Shown here: piece after piece, positions 26,347-34,941 of the stretch
Position numbering within the stretch: the first letter of the stretch is position 1
Layout of the letters: every line of letters begins with the position of its first letter
From: UBA1672 sp964587815
Lineage (GTDB): Bacteria; Pseudomonadota; Alphaproteobacteria; Micavibrionales; Micavibrionaceae
DNA: 64,000 bases
Direction: 5' to 3'
Assembly: GCA_964587815.1 (NCBI GenBank)
Contig: CAZPMH010000007.1
Coordinates: 1 to 64,000, forward strand
Translations under genes and position numbers: made by a program
The notes under the pieces: model-generated
Database searches by the model: none
The model's input: the letters and a program-made list of their open reading frames with translations, nothing else
What the model was told of the DNA's origin: nothing

Positions 26347-26988
26347 TTAGTATTTTACAGAGCAGCCATATGGCACTGTGTTTGCGACTTCGACATCACG
26401 GCCTGCGTTCAAATCATCCAATGCCGCCAATACGAAGTTTTTTGCACCTTCGACTGTTGCAGGATTCGGGCTTGGCGTGTCATCAATTGCGCCTGCATAT
26501 GCCAGTTTTCCTTCTTTATCAATTACATACATATGCGGTGTTGTTTTGGCATTGTACAATGTGCCAATCTCGCCAGTCGGATCTAAGACTTTCGTCGTGG
26601 CATTGACGCCCTTTTCTTCATTCATTTTAATCGCTTCTTCTGCACTGATATTGCCTTGCTTTCCGGGGGCGGAAGAAACAATTGAAATCCATACTGCGCC
26701 GTCATCTGTTGCGGTTTTCTGGACTTTTTGCATGTTGCCTGTTTTGTAGTGTTTAACAACGAACGGGCATTGGTGATTTGTCCATTCCAGAACAACGTTT
26801 TTGCCCTTTAAATCTGATAGTTTGATTGTTTCACCGTTCACGTCAGTTGCGGAGAAATCCGGGGCCATTTTGCCGACTTCCGCTTTATCGACGTCAATCG
26901 ATGCCTGTACGCTTGGGGTTGTGATCCAGCCGGATGCGAGGGGGATTAGCCCGACAGCCAGCGCGAAATATGCGAGTTTTTTGAACAT
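26347..26988 (-). CDS. exported thioredoxin-fold redoxin (AhpC/TSA-like)
   Basis: Periplasmic thiol protein of the AhpC-TSA/redoxin superfamily, 213 aa. A signal peptide (about 1-29, ending SVQA) precedes the thioredoxin fold. The probable active cysteine is C74 in NHQCPFVVKHY, in a single-Cys context where classical thioredoxin has CxxC. A second cysteine, C210, lies in the C-terminal PYGCSVKY, a recurring ending in this subfamily. It may serve as a peroxidase or a thiol carrier. It is adjacent to and on the same strand as a DsbD homologue, a plausible electron donor. Confidence 0.88.
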   Translation of the reverse strand: MFKKLAYFALAVGLIPLASGWITTPSVQASIDVDKAEVGKMAPDFSATDVNGETIKLSDLKGKNVVLEWTNHQCPFVVKHYKTGNMQKVQKTATDDGAVWISIVSSAPGKQGNISAEEAIKMNEEKGVNATTKVLDPTGEIGTLYNAKTTPHMYVIDKEGKLAYAGAIDDTPSPNPATVEGAKNFVLAALDDLNAGRDVEVANTVPYGCSVKY

Positions 26989-27057
26989 AGTTTTTTCTCC
27001 TTTGTGTAAACTATTCGTGTCTCAAGCGTATTGGTTACATTTTTTATGATACGCAGT

Positions 27058-29262
27058 TTATCCTTTATTCAATGTTTTTTGAAGTGTACCGATTGTTAAT
27101 ATTTGCGGCAGAACCTCAGGCGGCGGCCTGCGCATTGTTTCAGCATCGGGCTTTGCGTAATAGACGTACAGGGGCACGCCGTTTCTTTTAAAGGATGCCA
27201 GATATTCGGTGATTTCCTCGTTTTTATTCGTCCAGTCGCCTTGCAGGAAAATGATGTTTTTATCCTCGATAATTGTTTTGGTCGATTCAATATTAATCGC
27301 GACAGAATGATTGAATTTACAGGTGATGCACCAATCCGCGGTGAGTTCGACAAAGACGGGTTGGTTTGTTTGAAGGGCAGCGGCTAATTTTTCCTGTGTG
27401 AATATTTCGTAGAATAAATCTTTTGATGCGGTTTTATTCTCAGCTTCGGGTTTGGTGTGGAACATTGTCACTGTTGCAAGCGGGATGACAAGAGCGAAGA
27501 TTATGACCATTATTTTGAGAACGATATTTTTGCTGTTGTTTTTGCTGTGATGAGTAAGCCACACAGCAAAAGTAATGGATAGCAGGCCGAGCAGGAAGGT
27601 GATCAAGGCGGTCGGGCCGGCCTGATTGTTCAGAACCCAGATCAGCCAGATGCTGGATGCGAACATCGGGAAGGCCAGAAATTGTTTGAACACCTCCATC
27701 CAAGGGCCGGGCTTTGGCAGGGCGCGGCGGAAGGCGGGGATGAATGACAGAAGCAAATATGGTGCGGCCATTCCAAAGCCGAGCAACGCGAACACGCTGA
27801 GGCTGACGGTAGCGGACTGCGTGATGGCAAAGCCCATGGCGGCGCCCATAAATGGCGCGGTGCACGGGGTTGCGACGATGGTTGCCAGAACGCCTGTGAA
27901 AAAGCTGCCGTTTACAGAGTTTGAGTTTGCAAAGCGCCCGCCGATGTTTGATATACGCGTGCCGAGTTCAAAAAAACCGATGAGATTAAGACCGATTGCG
28001 AATAGAAGATAGGCGAGGACGGCGATGACCATCGGGTTTTGGAGTTGGAAGCCCCAGCCGATTGCGTTGCCCGCGTTGCGTAACAGGACGAGCAGGCCGC
28101 CGATCGCGATGAAGCTGAGTATTACGCCTGCTGCGTAGGCCACCCCTTGAATGCGCGCTTGTTTTTGTTTGGTTGCGTCAAGTTTGATCAGGCTCAATGC
28201 TTTTATTGAGAGAACGGGAAAAACACACGGCATGAGATTTAAAAGTATGCCGCCGAAAAAGGCCAAATAAAGTGCGCTGATCCATGTGACATCGGGTTCG
28301 ATGCTGGTGTCTTTCATGGTTTCGGTGCCTGAGTTCTGTTCAGTCGGCGCTGTATTTTCATCAGGTGATGTTTGGCTTTCATCAATGTTATTTTTTATCT
28401 TTACCTGATAGCCGATATTGCTGCCTTTAATCTTGCTCTTTATCACAAGCAGCCCCTGTATCATTTCAGGCAAAGGTTGATCGCCGCGCTTATGTTCAAT
28501 GATGATTTGGTCATCTTCTGATTTTACGCTGGGCTCGGATATGTGACTTATAATCCCCAGATTTTCAGGAAAGAATTCCACGTTTGAAAGCTGTTCTGTG
28601 ATGTCAGCGGGAAGATCTTGCTTTCTGAGTTGCAGGCGCAGGGTTTTTTCGCCGTTTATTTCTACTTCCGTAAACGTGAACGCATTGTTTAAGTCACCGT
28701 CAATTTGTGTCGGTAATTTTTCTTTGGCTTCATTAATGCGAGCATCGCTTGTGATATAGGTAGGCGAATCTGCATTAAGCGTGAGGGTGATATTACTGCT
28801 TTCGGGGATGCAAATGTCATTACACACAAGCATGTCAATCGTCGCGTCGAGCCTTACTTCACCGCCTGCGAAGTTTTCGGGCACTTCCAATGTTTGCAGT
28901 AAGGTCACCTCGTTGTAATATCCGTAATTGGCCAATATTTCGTAGGATATCTTGTCTGGTGTTGGCCACATTATGTCACTGAATTCAAAGCCTTCGGGCT
29001 TTTTCCAGTTTATAATTACGGGCAAGCCTGAATCGCCAGGGTTTAGCCAATAGACATGCCAATCCGGCTCTAAATAAATTGTGGTCGCGACGGTTATTGT
29101 CTCGCCTGCGGTTACTTGTTCTTTTTCCGCTTTGATTTCGACGCGGGTGTAGCGCTCAGGCTCCAGTTGTGCTTGGGCTGATGATAGAGGCCATGACATG
29201 CACAGCATAAGTGTAAGGAACGCTGTAATTATTTTACGCGGGCGTCGTTTTTTTGATGCCAT
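27058..29262 (-). CDS. protein-disulfide reductase DsbD-like (ScsB type)
   Basis: Inner-membrane protein that passes electrons from cytoplasmic thioredoxin to periplasmic thiols. From MASKKRRPRK it is 734 aa. It has a signal peptide, a large N-terminal periplasmic domain with the cysteine pair in MLVCNDICIPES, and an eight-helix DsbD core with redox cysteines in LMPCVFPVLS and ATPCTAPFMG. The C-terminal thioredoxin domain has CITC in TADWCITCKFNH. The long N-terminal domain is nearer to ScsB than to classical DsbD. The frame is open 40 codons further upstream; the chosen start leaves a normal signal peptide. It probably forms a redox pair with the redoxin downstream. Confidence 0.9.
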   Translation of the reverse strand: MASKKRRPRKIITAFLTLMLCMSWPLSSAQAQLEPERYTRVEIKAEKEQVTAGETITVATTIYLEPDWHVYWLNPGDSGLPVIINWKKPEGFEFSDIMWPTPDKISYEILANYGYYNEVTLLQTLEVPENFAGGEVRLDATIDMLVCNDICIPESSNITLTLNADSPTYITSDARINEAKEKLPTQIDGDLNNAFTFTEVEINGEKTLRLQLRKQDLPADITEQLSNVEFFPENLGIISHISEPSVKSEDDQIIIEHKRGDQPLPEMIQGLLVIKSKIKGSNIGYQVKIKNNIDESQTSPDENTAPTEQNSGTETMKDTSIEPDVTWISALYLAFFGGILLNLMPCVFPVLSIKALSLIKLDATKQKQARIQGVAYAAGVILSFIAIGGLLVLLRNAGNAIGWGFQLQNPMVIAVLAYLLFAIGLNLIGFFELGTRISNIGGRFANSNSVNGSFFTGVLATIVATPCTAPFMGAAMGFAITQSATVSLSVFALLGFGMAAPYLLLSFIPAFRRALPKPGPWMEVFKQFLAFPMFASSIWLIWVLNNQAGPTALITFLLGLLSITFAVWLTHHSKNNSKNIVLKIMVIIFALVIPLATVTMFHTKPEAENKTASKDLFYEIFTQEKLAAALQTNQPVFVELTADWCITCKFNHSVAINIESTKTIIEDKNIIFLQGDWTNKNEEITEYLASFKRNGVPLYVYYAKPDAETMRRPPPEVLPQILTIGTLQKTLNKG

Positions 29263-29435
29263 GGTATTTTGGTTATCGGCTTGGTCTTGCTTCACTAATT
29301 TTACGCCCTTTGATCGTTCTTTAAAACGTATTTGATTCTGAATATTATTCGCGCGTTCTTGCAATTCGTTACAAAAATGCACACACTCAAAATCCTGTTT
29401 TTATTTATTTTATTTGTGGATATGGAATTTTAACA

Positions 29436-31382
29436 ATGAAACTTTGGTCACCTTCTAAAGATGCTGTTCAAGATACTCGATTATACAGCTTTATGCGTTT
29501 TGTGAAAGAGCGGACAGGGCGCGATTTTGGTGATTACGATGCGCTGTGGCGCTGGAGTGTCGAGGATGCGCCGATATTCTGGGATTTGGTCTGGGATTTT
29601 TGTGAGATTGTCGGCGAAAAGGGTGATGTTTTGTTCGACGAGAATGACGGGCGGATGATGGGGGCACAGTTTTTCTCAAATGCGCGTTTAAATTATGCGG
29701 AGAACGTTTTGCGCCATCGCGGAGCGGAGGATGCGCTGGTTTTTCGAGATGAGAAAGGCGAGGAGCGCTCTCTCTCTTACGACGCGCTGTATGATCAGGT
29801 TTCACGCTGGGCGCAGGCGTTGCGGGCGGCGGGCGTGGAGGAGGGCGATCGCGTTGCGGGATATATGCCGAACATGCCGGAGACGATTATTGCGGCACTG
29901 GCGGCGATTTCGATTGGGGCGGTGTGGTCTTCGGCCTCGCCTGATTTCGGGGTTCAGGGCGTTGTTGATCGGTTCGGGCAGATTGAGCCGAAAATTTTGG
30001 TGACTGTGGACGGGTATTATTATAACGCGAAAACCATTGATGTTCTGGCCAAGGTGAAAGACGTACAGCCGCAGATTAATGGTTTGGAAAAAACGATTGT
30101 TATACCGTTTGCCGGATCTGATCTCGCGCTCGAGGACTTGGAGAATGCTCAGCTCTCCGATGATTTTATCGCGCCTTACGAGGCAGGGGAGATTGATTTT
30201 AATCGTGTGAGTTTTAATCACCCGCTGTTTATCATGTTTTCATCGGGAACGACTGGGGTGCCGAAATGTATTGTGCATGGGCATGGCGGTACGCTGATTC
30301 AGCATTTGAAAGAGCATCAGTTGCAAAGTGATATTCGCGCAGACGATAAAGTGTTTTATTTCACGACCTGCGGGTGGATGATGTGGAATTGGCTTGTGAC
30401 GGGCTTGGCATCGAAGGCGACGTTGCTGTTGTATGATGGCTCGCCTTTTTATCCTGACGGCTCGGTTTTGTGGGATTATACCTCTGCGCATGGGTGTACG
30501 TTCTTCGGCACGTCAGCCAAATATATTGAGGCGATGAAGGCCGAAGGGATGCGTGTGTGTGACAGCCATGATCTTTCTGCGCTGCGCACGATTGCGTCAA
30601 CAGGGTCACCTTTGGTTCATGCGTCCTTTGATTATGTGTATGAAACCATTAAGAAAGACGTTCATTTGGCTTCGATTTCAGGGGGAACGGATATTGTGTC
30701 CTGTTTTATGCTTGGCAATCCGATATCCCCTGTTTATCGGGGCGAAATACAGGGCGCGGGTTTGGGCATGGCGATTGATGTTTATGATGATGAACAAAAT
30801 CCCGTGTCCGTCGGTTCGGGCGAATTGGTGTGTACGTATGCTTTTCCGTCTATGCCCGTTTCTTTTTGGAATGATGAGGATGGTGCGCGTTATAAGGGCG
30901 CGTATTTCGATGTTTTTGATAATATCTGGGTGCATGGCGATTGGGTGGAGAAGACCGAAAATGGCGGCTTTATAATTCATGGGCGAAGTGATGCGACGCT
31001 CAATCCCGGGGGGGTACGTATCGGGACAGCGGAGATTTATCGCCAAGTGGAAAAGATTAAGGCGGTGCGTGATAGTGTTGCGATCGGGCAGGATTGGGAT
31101 GGTGATGTTCGCGTTATTTTGTTCGTGATTATGTGCGATGGGCAGGCTTTAGATGAGAATATGACCAAGACCATCAAAACGCAGATCAGGCAAGGGGCGT
31201 CGCCGCGGCATGTTCCTGCGAAAGTGATTGCGGTTGATGATATTCCCAAAACAATTAGCGGAAAGATTTCGGAAATTGCGGTGCGTGATGTTGTTATGGG
31301 ACGCAAAATTAAAAATGTCGAAGCGCTCGCCAATCCCGAAAGTCTTGATCTTTATAAGGATATTCCTGCGTTGCAGGAGTAA
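29436..31382 (+). CDS. aacS: acetoacetate--CoA ligase
   Basis: Activates acetoacetate to acetoacetyl-CoA with ATP, linking ketone bodies or PHB breakdown to central metabolism. The 648-aa length matches AacS. It has the adenylation motif FSSGTTGVPKCIVHGHGG, the DSPFYPDG-type substrate region (YDGSPFYPDGSVLW), WVHGDWVEKTENGGF, and the C-terminal HGRSDATLNPGGVRIGTAEI with KTISGKISE supplying the catalytic lysine. Divergent from dsbD. The 3-hydroxybutyrate dehydrogenase about 3.6 kb away makes acetoacetate, so the two fit one pathway even though they are not an operon. Confidence 0.94.
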   Translation: MKLWSPSKDAVQDTRLYSFMRFVKERTGRDFGDYDALWRWSVEDAPIFWDLVWDFCEIVGEKGDVLFDENDGRMMGAQFFSNARLNYAENVLRHRGAEDALVFRDEKGEERSLSYDALYDQVSRWAQALRAAGVEEGDRVAGYMPNMPETIIAALAAISIGAVWSSASPDFGVQGVVDRFGQIEPKILVTVDGYYYNAKTIDVLAKVKDVQPQINGLEKTIVIPFAGSDLALEDLENAQLSDDFIAPYEAGEIDFNRVSFNHPLFIMFSSGTTGVPKCIVHGHGGTLIQHLKEHQLQSDIRADDKVFYFTTCGWMMWNWLVTGLASKATLLLYDGSPFYPDGSVLWDYTSAHGCTFFGTSAKYIEAMKAEGMRVCDSHDLSALRTIASTGSPLVHASFDYVYETIKKDVHLASISGGTDIVSCFMLGNPISPVYRGEIQGAGLGMAIDVYDDEQNPVSVGSGELVCTYAFPSMPVSFWNDEDGARYKGAYFDVFDNIWVHGDWVEKTENGGFIIHGRSDATLNPGGVRIGTAEIYRQVEKIKAVRDSVAIGQDWDGDVRVILFVIMCDGQALDENMTKTIKTQIRQGASPRHVPAKVIAVDDIPKTISGKISEIAVRDVVMGRKIKNVEALANPESLDLYKDIPALQE

Positions 31383-31432
31383 GATTAAGAAAAATATTGC
31401 CTAAACGGTTTTTTTTATGGTTTTATAAATTT

Positions 31433-31519
31433 ATGAAAAGTTTAACGCATGAAAACAGAGCAATTTTGTTTGTAGCGGCTGCAGCAGCGGCGGCGAATGC
31501 GGCGGGCTTGCCCGCATAA
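31433..31519 (+). CDS. possible 28-aa alanine-rich peptide
   Basis: A short frame starting at ATG 31433 encodes MKSLTHENRAILFVA followed by a run of alanines ending GLPA. It has no strong Shine-Dalgarno sequence, and its 3' end coincides with a GC-rich hairpin, so the alanine run may just be the coding reflection of a GC-rich non-coding element. I list it with low confidence because it occupies an otherwise empty 250-nt gap. Confidence 0.2.
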   Translation: MKSLTHENRAILFVAAAAAAANAAGLPA

Positions 31520-31546
31520 AGAGCCACATGCGCCGAATGGCGGCGC
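31502..31546. repeat. two tandem GC-rich hairpins
   Basis: GCGGGC-TT-GCCCGC (31502-31515) and GCGCCG-AATGG-CGGCGC (31530-31546) lie 14 nt apart in the gap between aacS and the next aminotransferase gene. No T-run follows the second on either strand, so intrinsic termination would be inefficient. The local GC content is far above that of the flanks. Confidence 0.45.
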
Positions 31547-31632
31547 GCCCTAAAAAATTACCAAAACAGATTTATGATTTACATAGACCATCATTCAAGG
31601 ATAATGATGTTTAAAAAACAAGTGAGAACGAT

Positions 31633-32856
31633 ATGAGTTTACAAATTTCACGTGAAGATATTGAAGCGGTTTCCCTGACATTGGAGCAGGACAGGGATGA
31701 GGATTTAAAGTTTCGTCCGGTTTTGCATGCGCTGACGGCGAACCCGGGTGCGGAGATGATTGAATATGCCCGCACAAAGAAGGGGATCATCACACTCGGA
31801 CAGGGGGAAGGTGATTCGCCGACGCCTGATTTCATTTGCGAGGCAACGATGCAGGCGATGCGTGAAGGGAAGACCTATTACGGGCCTGTTTTGGGTAATC
31901 CTGAGCTGAGAGAGACATTGTCGCAATATTATGCGCGTATTTATGGTTTGGATATCCCGCAATCGCGGATTTTTGTGAGTGCGTCAGGCTCTACTGCGAT
32001 GCATTTGTCGCTTGCGGCTCTTGTTGACAAAGGGGATGAGGTGGTTGCGCTTACGCCGATTTGGAAGAATTTGATCGGCGCGATTGAGTTGACGCAGGCC
32101 AAAACAAAACAAGTCTCGCTTGATTATATTGATGATCGTTGGCAGCTCGATTTGGATAAGTTGTTTGCAGCGGTGACGGACAGAACCAAGGTGATGTTGA
32201 TTGTTACGCCATCTAACCCGACAGGCTGGACGGCGCGCGAGGATGAATTGCGCGCGATTTTGGATTTCGCGCGAGAGCGCGGCATTTGGGTTCTGGCGGA
32301 TGAGGTCTACGGGCGACTGGTCTATGAGGGTGTACGTGCGCCGAGTTTTCTGGACGTTGCCAAGCCTGATGATTTGCTCCTCGTAGTCAATAGCTTTTCC
32401 AAAAGCTGGGCGATGACAGGCTGGCGATTGGGCTGGATTGTCGGGCCGCATGAGGCGGAGGCGAAGATTCAGGATGTTGCACTTTATAATAAGCTCTGCC
32501 CGCCGTCTTTTACGCAATATGGTGCGATTGCCGCGTTGGAAGAGGGGGAGGATTTCCTTAAACATCAGCTTGATTTGTGGCGATCCAACCGTGATTTGGT
32601 GGTGGAGCGGTTTAAAGCGATGGGCAATGTGCATATGTCTTACCCTGAGAGTACGTTTTACGCGTTTTTCAAGGTGGATGGCGAAGAAGATTGCATCGGC
32701 CTGACCAAGCGTTTAATTGATGAGGCGGGGGTTTTGCTCTCACCAGGTTCGGCGTTTGGTACGTCTGCGAAGGGGTATATACGCCTGTGCTTTGCGGTGT
32801 CAGAAGCGCGCTTGACCGAGGCGTTGGATCGTATTGAAAAAGTGATTTGCCGATGA
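31633..32856 (+). CDS. PLP-dependent class I/II aminotransferase (aspartate-type)
   Basis: Fold-type I aminotransferase of 407 aa. It has TPSNPTGW, the cofactor motif ADEVYGRLVYEG and the Schiff-base lysine K257 in FSKSWAMTGWRLGW. The C-terminal half has the arginine-bearing YIRLCFAVSEARL. An unusual N-terminal extension of about 45 residues precedes the first folded element. Substrate could be aspartate, aromatic or branched amino acids. Its TGA stop overlaps the ATG of a truncated racemase remnant (ATGA), which suggests that the two were once translated together. Confidence 0.88.
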   Translation: MSLQISREDIEAVSLTLEQDRDEDLKFRPVLHALTANPGAEMIEYARTKKGIITLGQGEGDSPTPDFICEATMQAMREGKTYYGPVLGNPELRETLSQYYARIYGLDIPQSRIFVSASGSTAMHLSLAALVDKGDEVVALTPIWKNLIGAIELTQAKTKQVSLDYIDDRWQLDLDKLFAAVTDRTKVMLIVTPSNPTGWTAREDELRAILDFARERGIWVLADEVYGRLVYEGVRAPSFLDVAKPDDLLLVVNSFSKSWAMTGWRLGWIVGPHEAEAKIQDVALYNKLCPPSFTQYGAIAALEEGEDFLKHQLDLWRSNRDLVVERFKAMGNVHMSYPESTFYAFFKVDGEEDCIGLTKRLIDEAGVLLSPGSAFGTSAKGYIRLCFAVSEARLTEALDRIEKVICR

Positions 32857-32954
32857 AGCGTGTCGGGATTATTGGTGGCCTCAGCCCTGAATCAACGATG
32901 CTGTATTATAAGGGCATTAATGCAGGGGTGAGGGCGCGGCTCGGCGGGCGTTGA
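32853..32954 (+). pseudogene. truncated aspartate/glutamate racemase (N-terminal remnant)
   Basis: The first 33 codons encode MKRVGIIGGLSPEST followed by MLYYKGINAGVRARLGGR and then a TGA. GxIGGxSxESTxxYY is the N-terminal signature of aspartate racemases (usual length about 230-250 aa). Nothing resembling the rest of the enzyme follows; the trmH-like gene starts 46 nt later. The ATGA overlap with the upstream aminotransferase is intact. This is best read as a deletion that left only the start of the gene. A short in-frame-shifted stretch after the stop (LFDAVLDFIFEGEE) could be its last codons, but this is uncertain. Confidence 0.75.
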
Positions 32955-33000
32955 GCAGGCTTTTTGATGCGGTTTTGGACTTTATATTTGAGGGAGAGGA

Positions 33001-33549
33001 ATGAGAGGGTATTTCGGTATTGGTGTTGAGGGAATCAGCAAGGAGCAGAATGTCGGCACGATTATTCGCTCTGCGCATTCTTTTGGGGCGCAGTTTTTCT
33101 TTGCGATTAATCCGATTGTTGATATTGAAAAATATCGCACGAGCGACACGTCCGATGCGTTTGATCATTTGCCTTATTATCAATATCCTTCGCCTGAACA
33201 ATTGATGTTGCCGGAAAAGTGCACTTTGGTAGGGATTGAATTGACGGACAATTCGATTGAGATGCCGAGCTTTCGACATCCGACGCGCGCGGCCTATATT
33301 TTCGGGCCTGAGATGGGGAGTTTATCAGATGCGGTGGTTGAGCAGTGTCATCACGTTGTTAAGATCCCGATGCATTTTTGTGTCAATGTCGGGGTGGCTG
33401 CGGCGATTACGATGTATGATCGTATGATTTGCCTAGGGCGCTTTGCGGAGCGCCCTGTTAAAGTTGGCGGGCCGCTGCCTGAAGATGTGATTAAAGCGAC
33501 AACGCGTAGTACGTCACTTCGCCGTAAGGTGCGGCGAAAAAAGGATTAG
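33001..33549 (+). CDS. SpoU/TrmH-family RNA methyltransferase
   Basis: Small SPOUT-class 2'-O-ribose methyltransferase, 182 aa, acting on tRNA or rRNA with SAM bound in the trefoil knot. It begins MRGYFGIGVEGISKEQNVG and has the motif 1 asparagine/arginine region (GTIIRSAHSFGA), motif 2 FGPEMGSLSDAVVEQC and motif 3 IPMHFCVNVGVAAAITMYD. The extra N-terminal RNA-binding domain of larger members is absent. GAGGGAGAGG precedes the ATG. The TAG stop shares bases with the TAA of the convergent glutathione reductase (TTAG). The RNA target is not determined. Confidence 0.9.
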   Translation: MRGYFGIGVEGISKEQNVGTIIRSAHSFGAQFFFAINPIVDIEKYRTSDTSDAFDHLPYYQYPSPEQLMLPEKCTLVGIELTDNSIEMPSFRHPTRAAYIFGPEMGSLSDAVVEQCHHVVKIPMHFCVNVGVAAAITMYDRMICLGRFAERPVKVGGPLPEDVIKATTRSTSLRRKVRRKKD

Positions 33550-34916
33550 CGGGCTTTTTTGCGCATGGTGACGAATTCTTCCGCGACGGTCGGGTGAATG
33601 CCGATTGTGCGGTCAAAATCCGCTTTTGTTGCTCCTGCGATCATGGCTGTTGCAAAGCCCTGGACGATTTCACCTGCCTCTGCGCCGATCATCTTTACGC
33701 CGAGTACTTTATCGGTGGAGCGCCGCACGATAATTTTCATCATTGAACGCGTATCATCTTCGGCCAGAATCATTTTCATGGACCGAAATGAGGATGTAAA
33801 AATGTCGATATCATCTTTGCCATATTTGTCGCACGCCTCTGATTCGGTGAGGCCGACATAGGCTAGATTGGGGTTTGAAAAAACGGCGGTCGGTACGTTT
33901 TCGTAGCTGATGTAGCGATCCGGCATGTTGCCGAATAATCTGTCGGCGAGGGCGTGTCCTTCGCCGAGCGCGACGGGGGTTAAGGTGATGCGGTCTATCA
34001 CATCGCCGACCGCGTAGATGGATGGGATGTTTGTTTGGTTGTCTTTATTGACAATAATTTCGCCGCCTTTGCCCAGTTCTATACCGACTGTCTCTGCGCC
34101 GATATTGTCTGTGTTGGGTTTTCGGCCTGTCGCAAACAGGACTTGATTTGCCTGTATGACGTTGCCGTTGGTGAGTGTGACGTTATAGTTTTCGCCTTCT
34201 TTTTCAACTTTTGTGATGTTTGTTTCGGGGTGCAACCTGACGCCTTTTCGGGTCATTTGGTCATCGAGAAAACAGCGCAGATCATCATCAAATTCGGGAT
34301 AAAGAATTTCTTTTCTGCGGAAGATCACGTCGACTTCCGTTCCGAGTGTGTTGAAAATGCTGGCAAATTCAAGGGCGATATATCCCGCGCCAAGAATGAC
34401 CATTTTTTTCGGCTGTTTTTTCAAATAAAACACATCGTCTGATGTGATGCCGTATTGCTCGGCGTTTTCTATTGATGCAGGTATGTGCACGCGCCCGCCT
34501 GTTGCAATCAGAATGTTTCTTGCCGTGAATGTTTTACCTTCGATTTCTACGCAATGCGGATCTGTGATTTTTGCATGGCCCCAGTGCTTGGTTACACCTG
34601 TGTTATCCATCAGGCCCTCGTAAATACTGTTCAGGCGTTGGATTTCAGCATCTTTTCGTTGAATAAATGTTTGCCAGTTCAGTGATGTTTCGCCGACGTT
34701 CCAGCCATAGCCTTTTGCGTGTTCAAAATTTTCGGCGAAGCCTGCGAGGTAGGTCATGAGTTTTTTCGGCACGCAGCCGACATTGACGCATGTGCCGCCG
34801 TAATATTGCTTTTCGGCGATGGCGACTTTTGCGCCGTGGCTTGCCGCGATTCTGGCGCATCTTACCCCGCCCGAGCCTGCGCCGATTACGAAGAGGTCAT
34901 AGTCATAGTTTGACAT
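33546..34916 (-). CDS. gor: glutathione-disulfide reductase
   Basis: FAD flavoenzyme that reduces oxidised glutathione with NADPH. The 456-aa protein starts MSNYDYDLFVIGAGSGGVRC (FAD Rossmann motif). It has the redox pair C43/C48 in GGTCVNVGCVPKKLM, the NAD(P)-binding GAGYIALEFASIF with a downstream IFRRKE, the second FAD motif YAVGDV, and the C-terminal HPTVAEEF with the catalytic His-Glu pair. The frame extends 17 codons upstream into the 3' end of the dehydrogenase gene; the MSNYDYD start is the family norm. Its start region overlaps nothing essential and it reads in line with bdhA. Confidence 0.95.
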   Translation of the reverse strand: MSNYDYDLFVIGAGSGGVRCARIAASHGAKVAIAEKQYYGGTCVNVGCVPKKLMTYLAGFAENFEHAKGYGWNVGETSLNWQTFIQRKDAEIQRLNSIYEGLMDNTGVTKHWGHAKITDPHCVEIEGKTFTARNILIATGGRVHIPASIENAEQYGITSDDVFYLKKQPKKMVILGAGYIALEFASIFNTLGTEVDVIFRRKEILYPEFDDDLRCFLDDQMTRKGVRLHPETNITKVEKEGENYNVTLTNGNVIQANQVLFATGRKPNTDNIGAETVGIELGKGGEIIVNKDNQTNIPSIYAVGDVIDRITLTPVALGEGHALADRLFGNMPDRYISYENVPTAVFSNPNLAYVGLTESEACDKYGKDDIDIFTSSFRSMKMILAEDDTRSMMKIIVRRSTDKVLGVKMIGAEAGEIVQGFATAMIAGATKADFDRTIGIHPTVAEEFVTMRKKAR

Positions 34917-34941
34917 AGTTACGTTACTCTTTTTTTTTAAG

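Noticed and set aside
32955..33000. Restored racemase reading after the stop by a frameshift
   Set aside because: The shifted frame yields only a short stretch (LFDAVLDFIFEGEE) that does not match the next expected part of the enzyme. A simple frameshift does not explain the missing 200 residues; deletion does.
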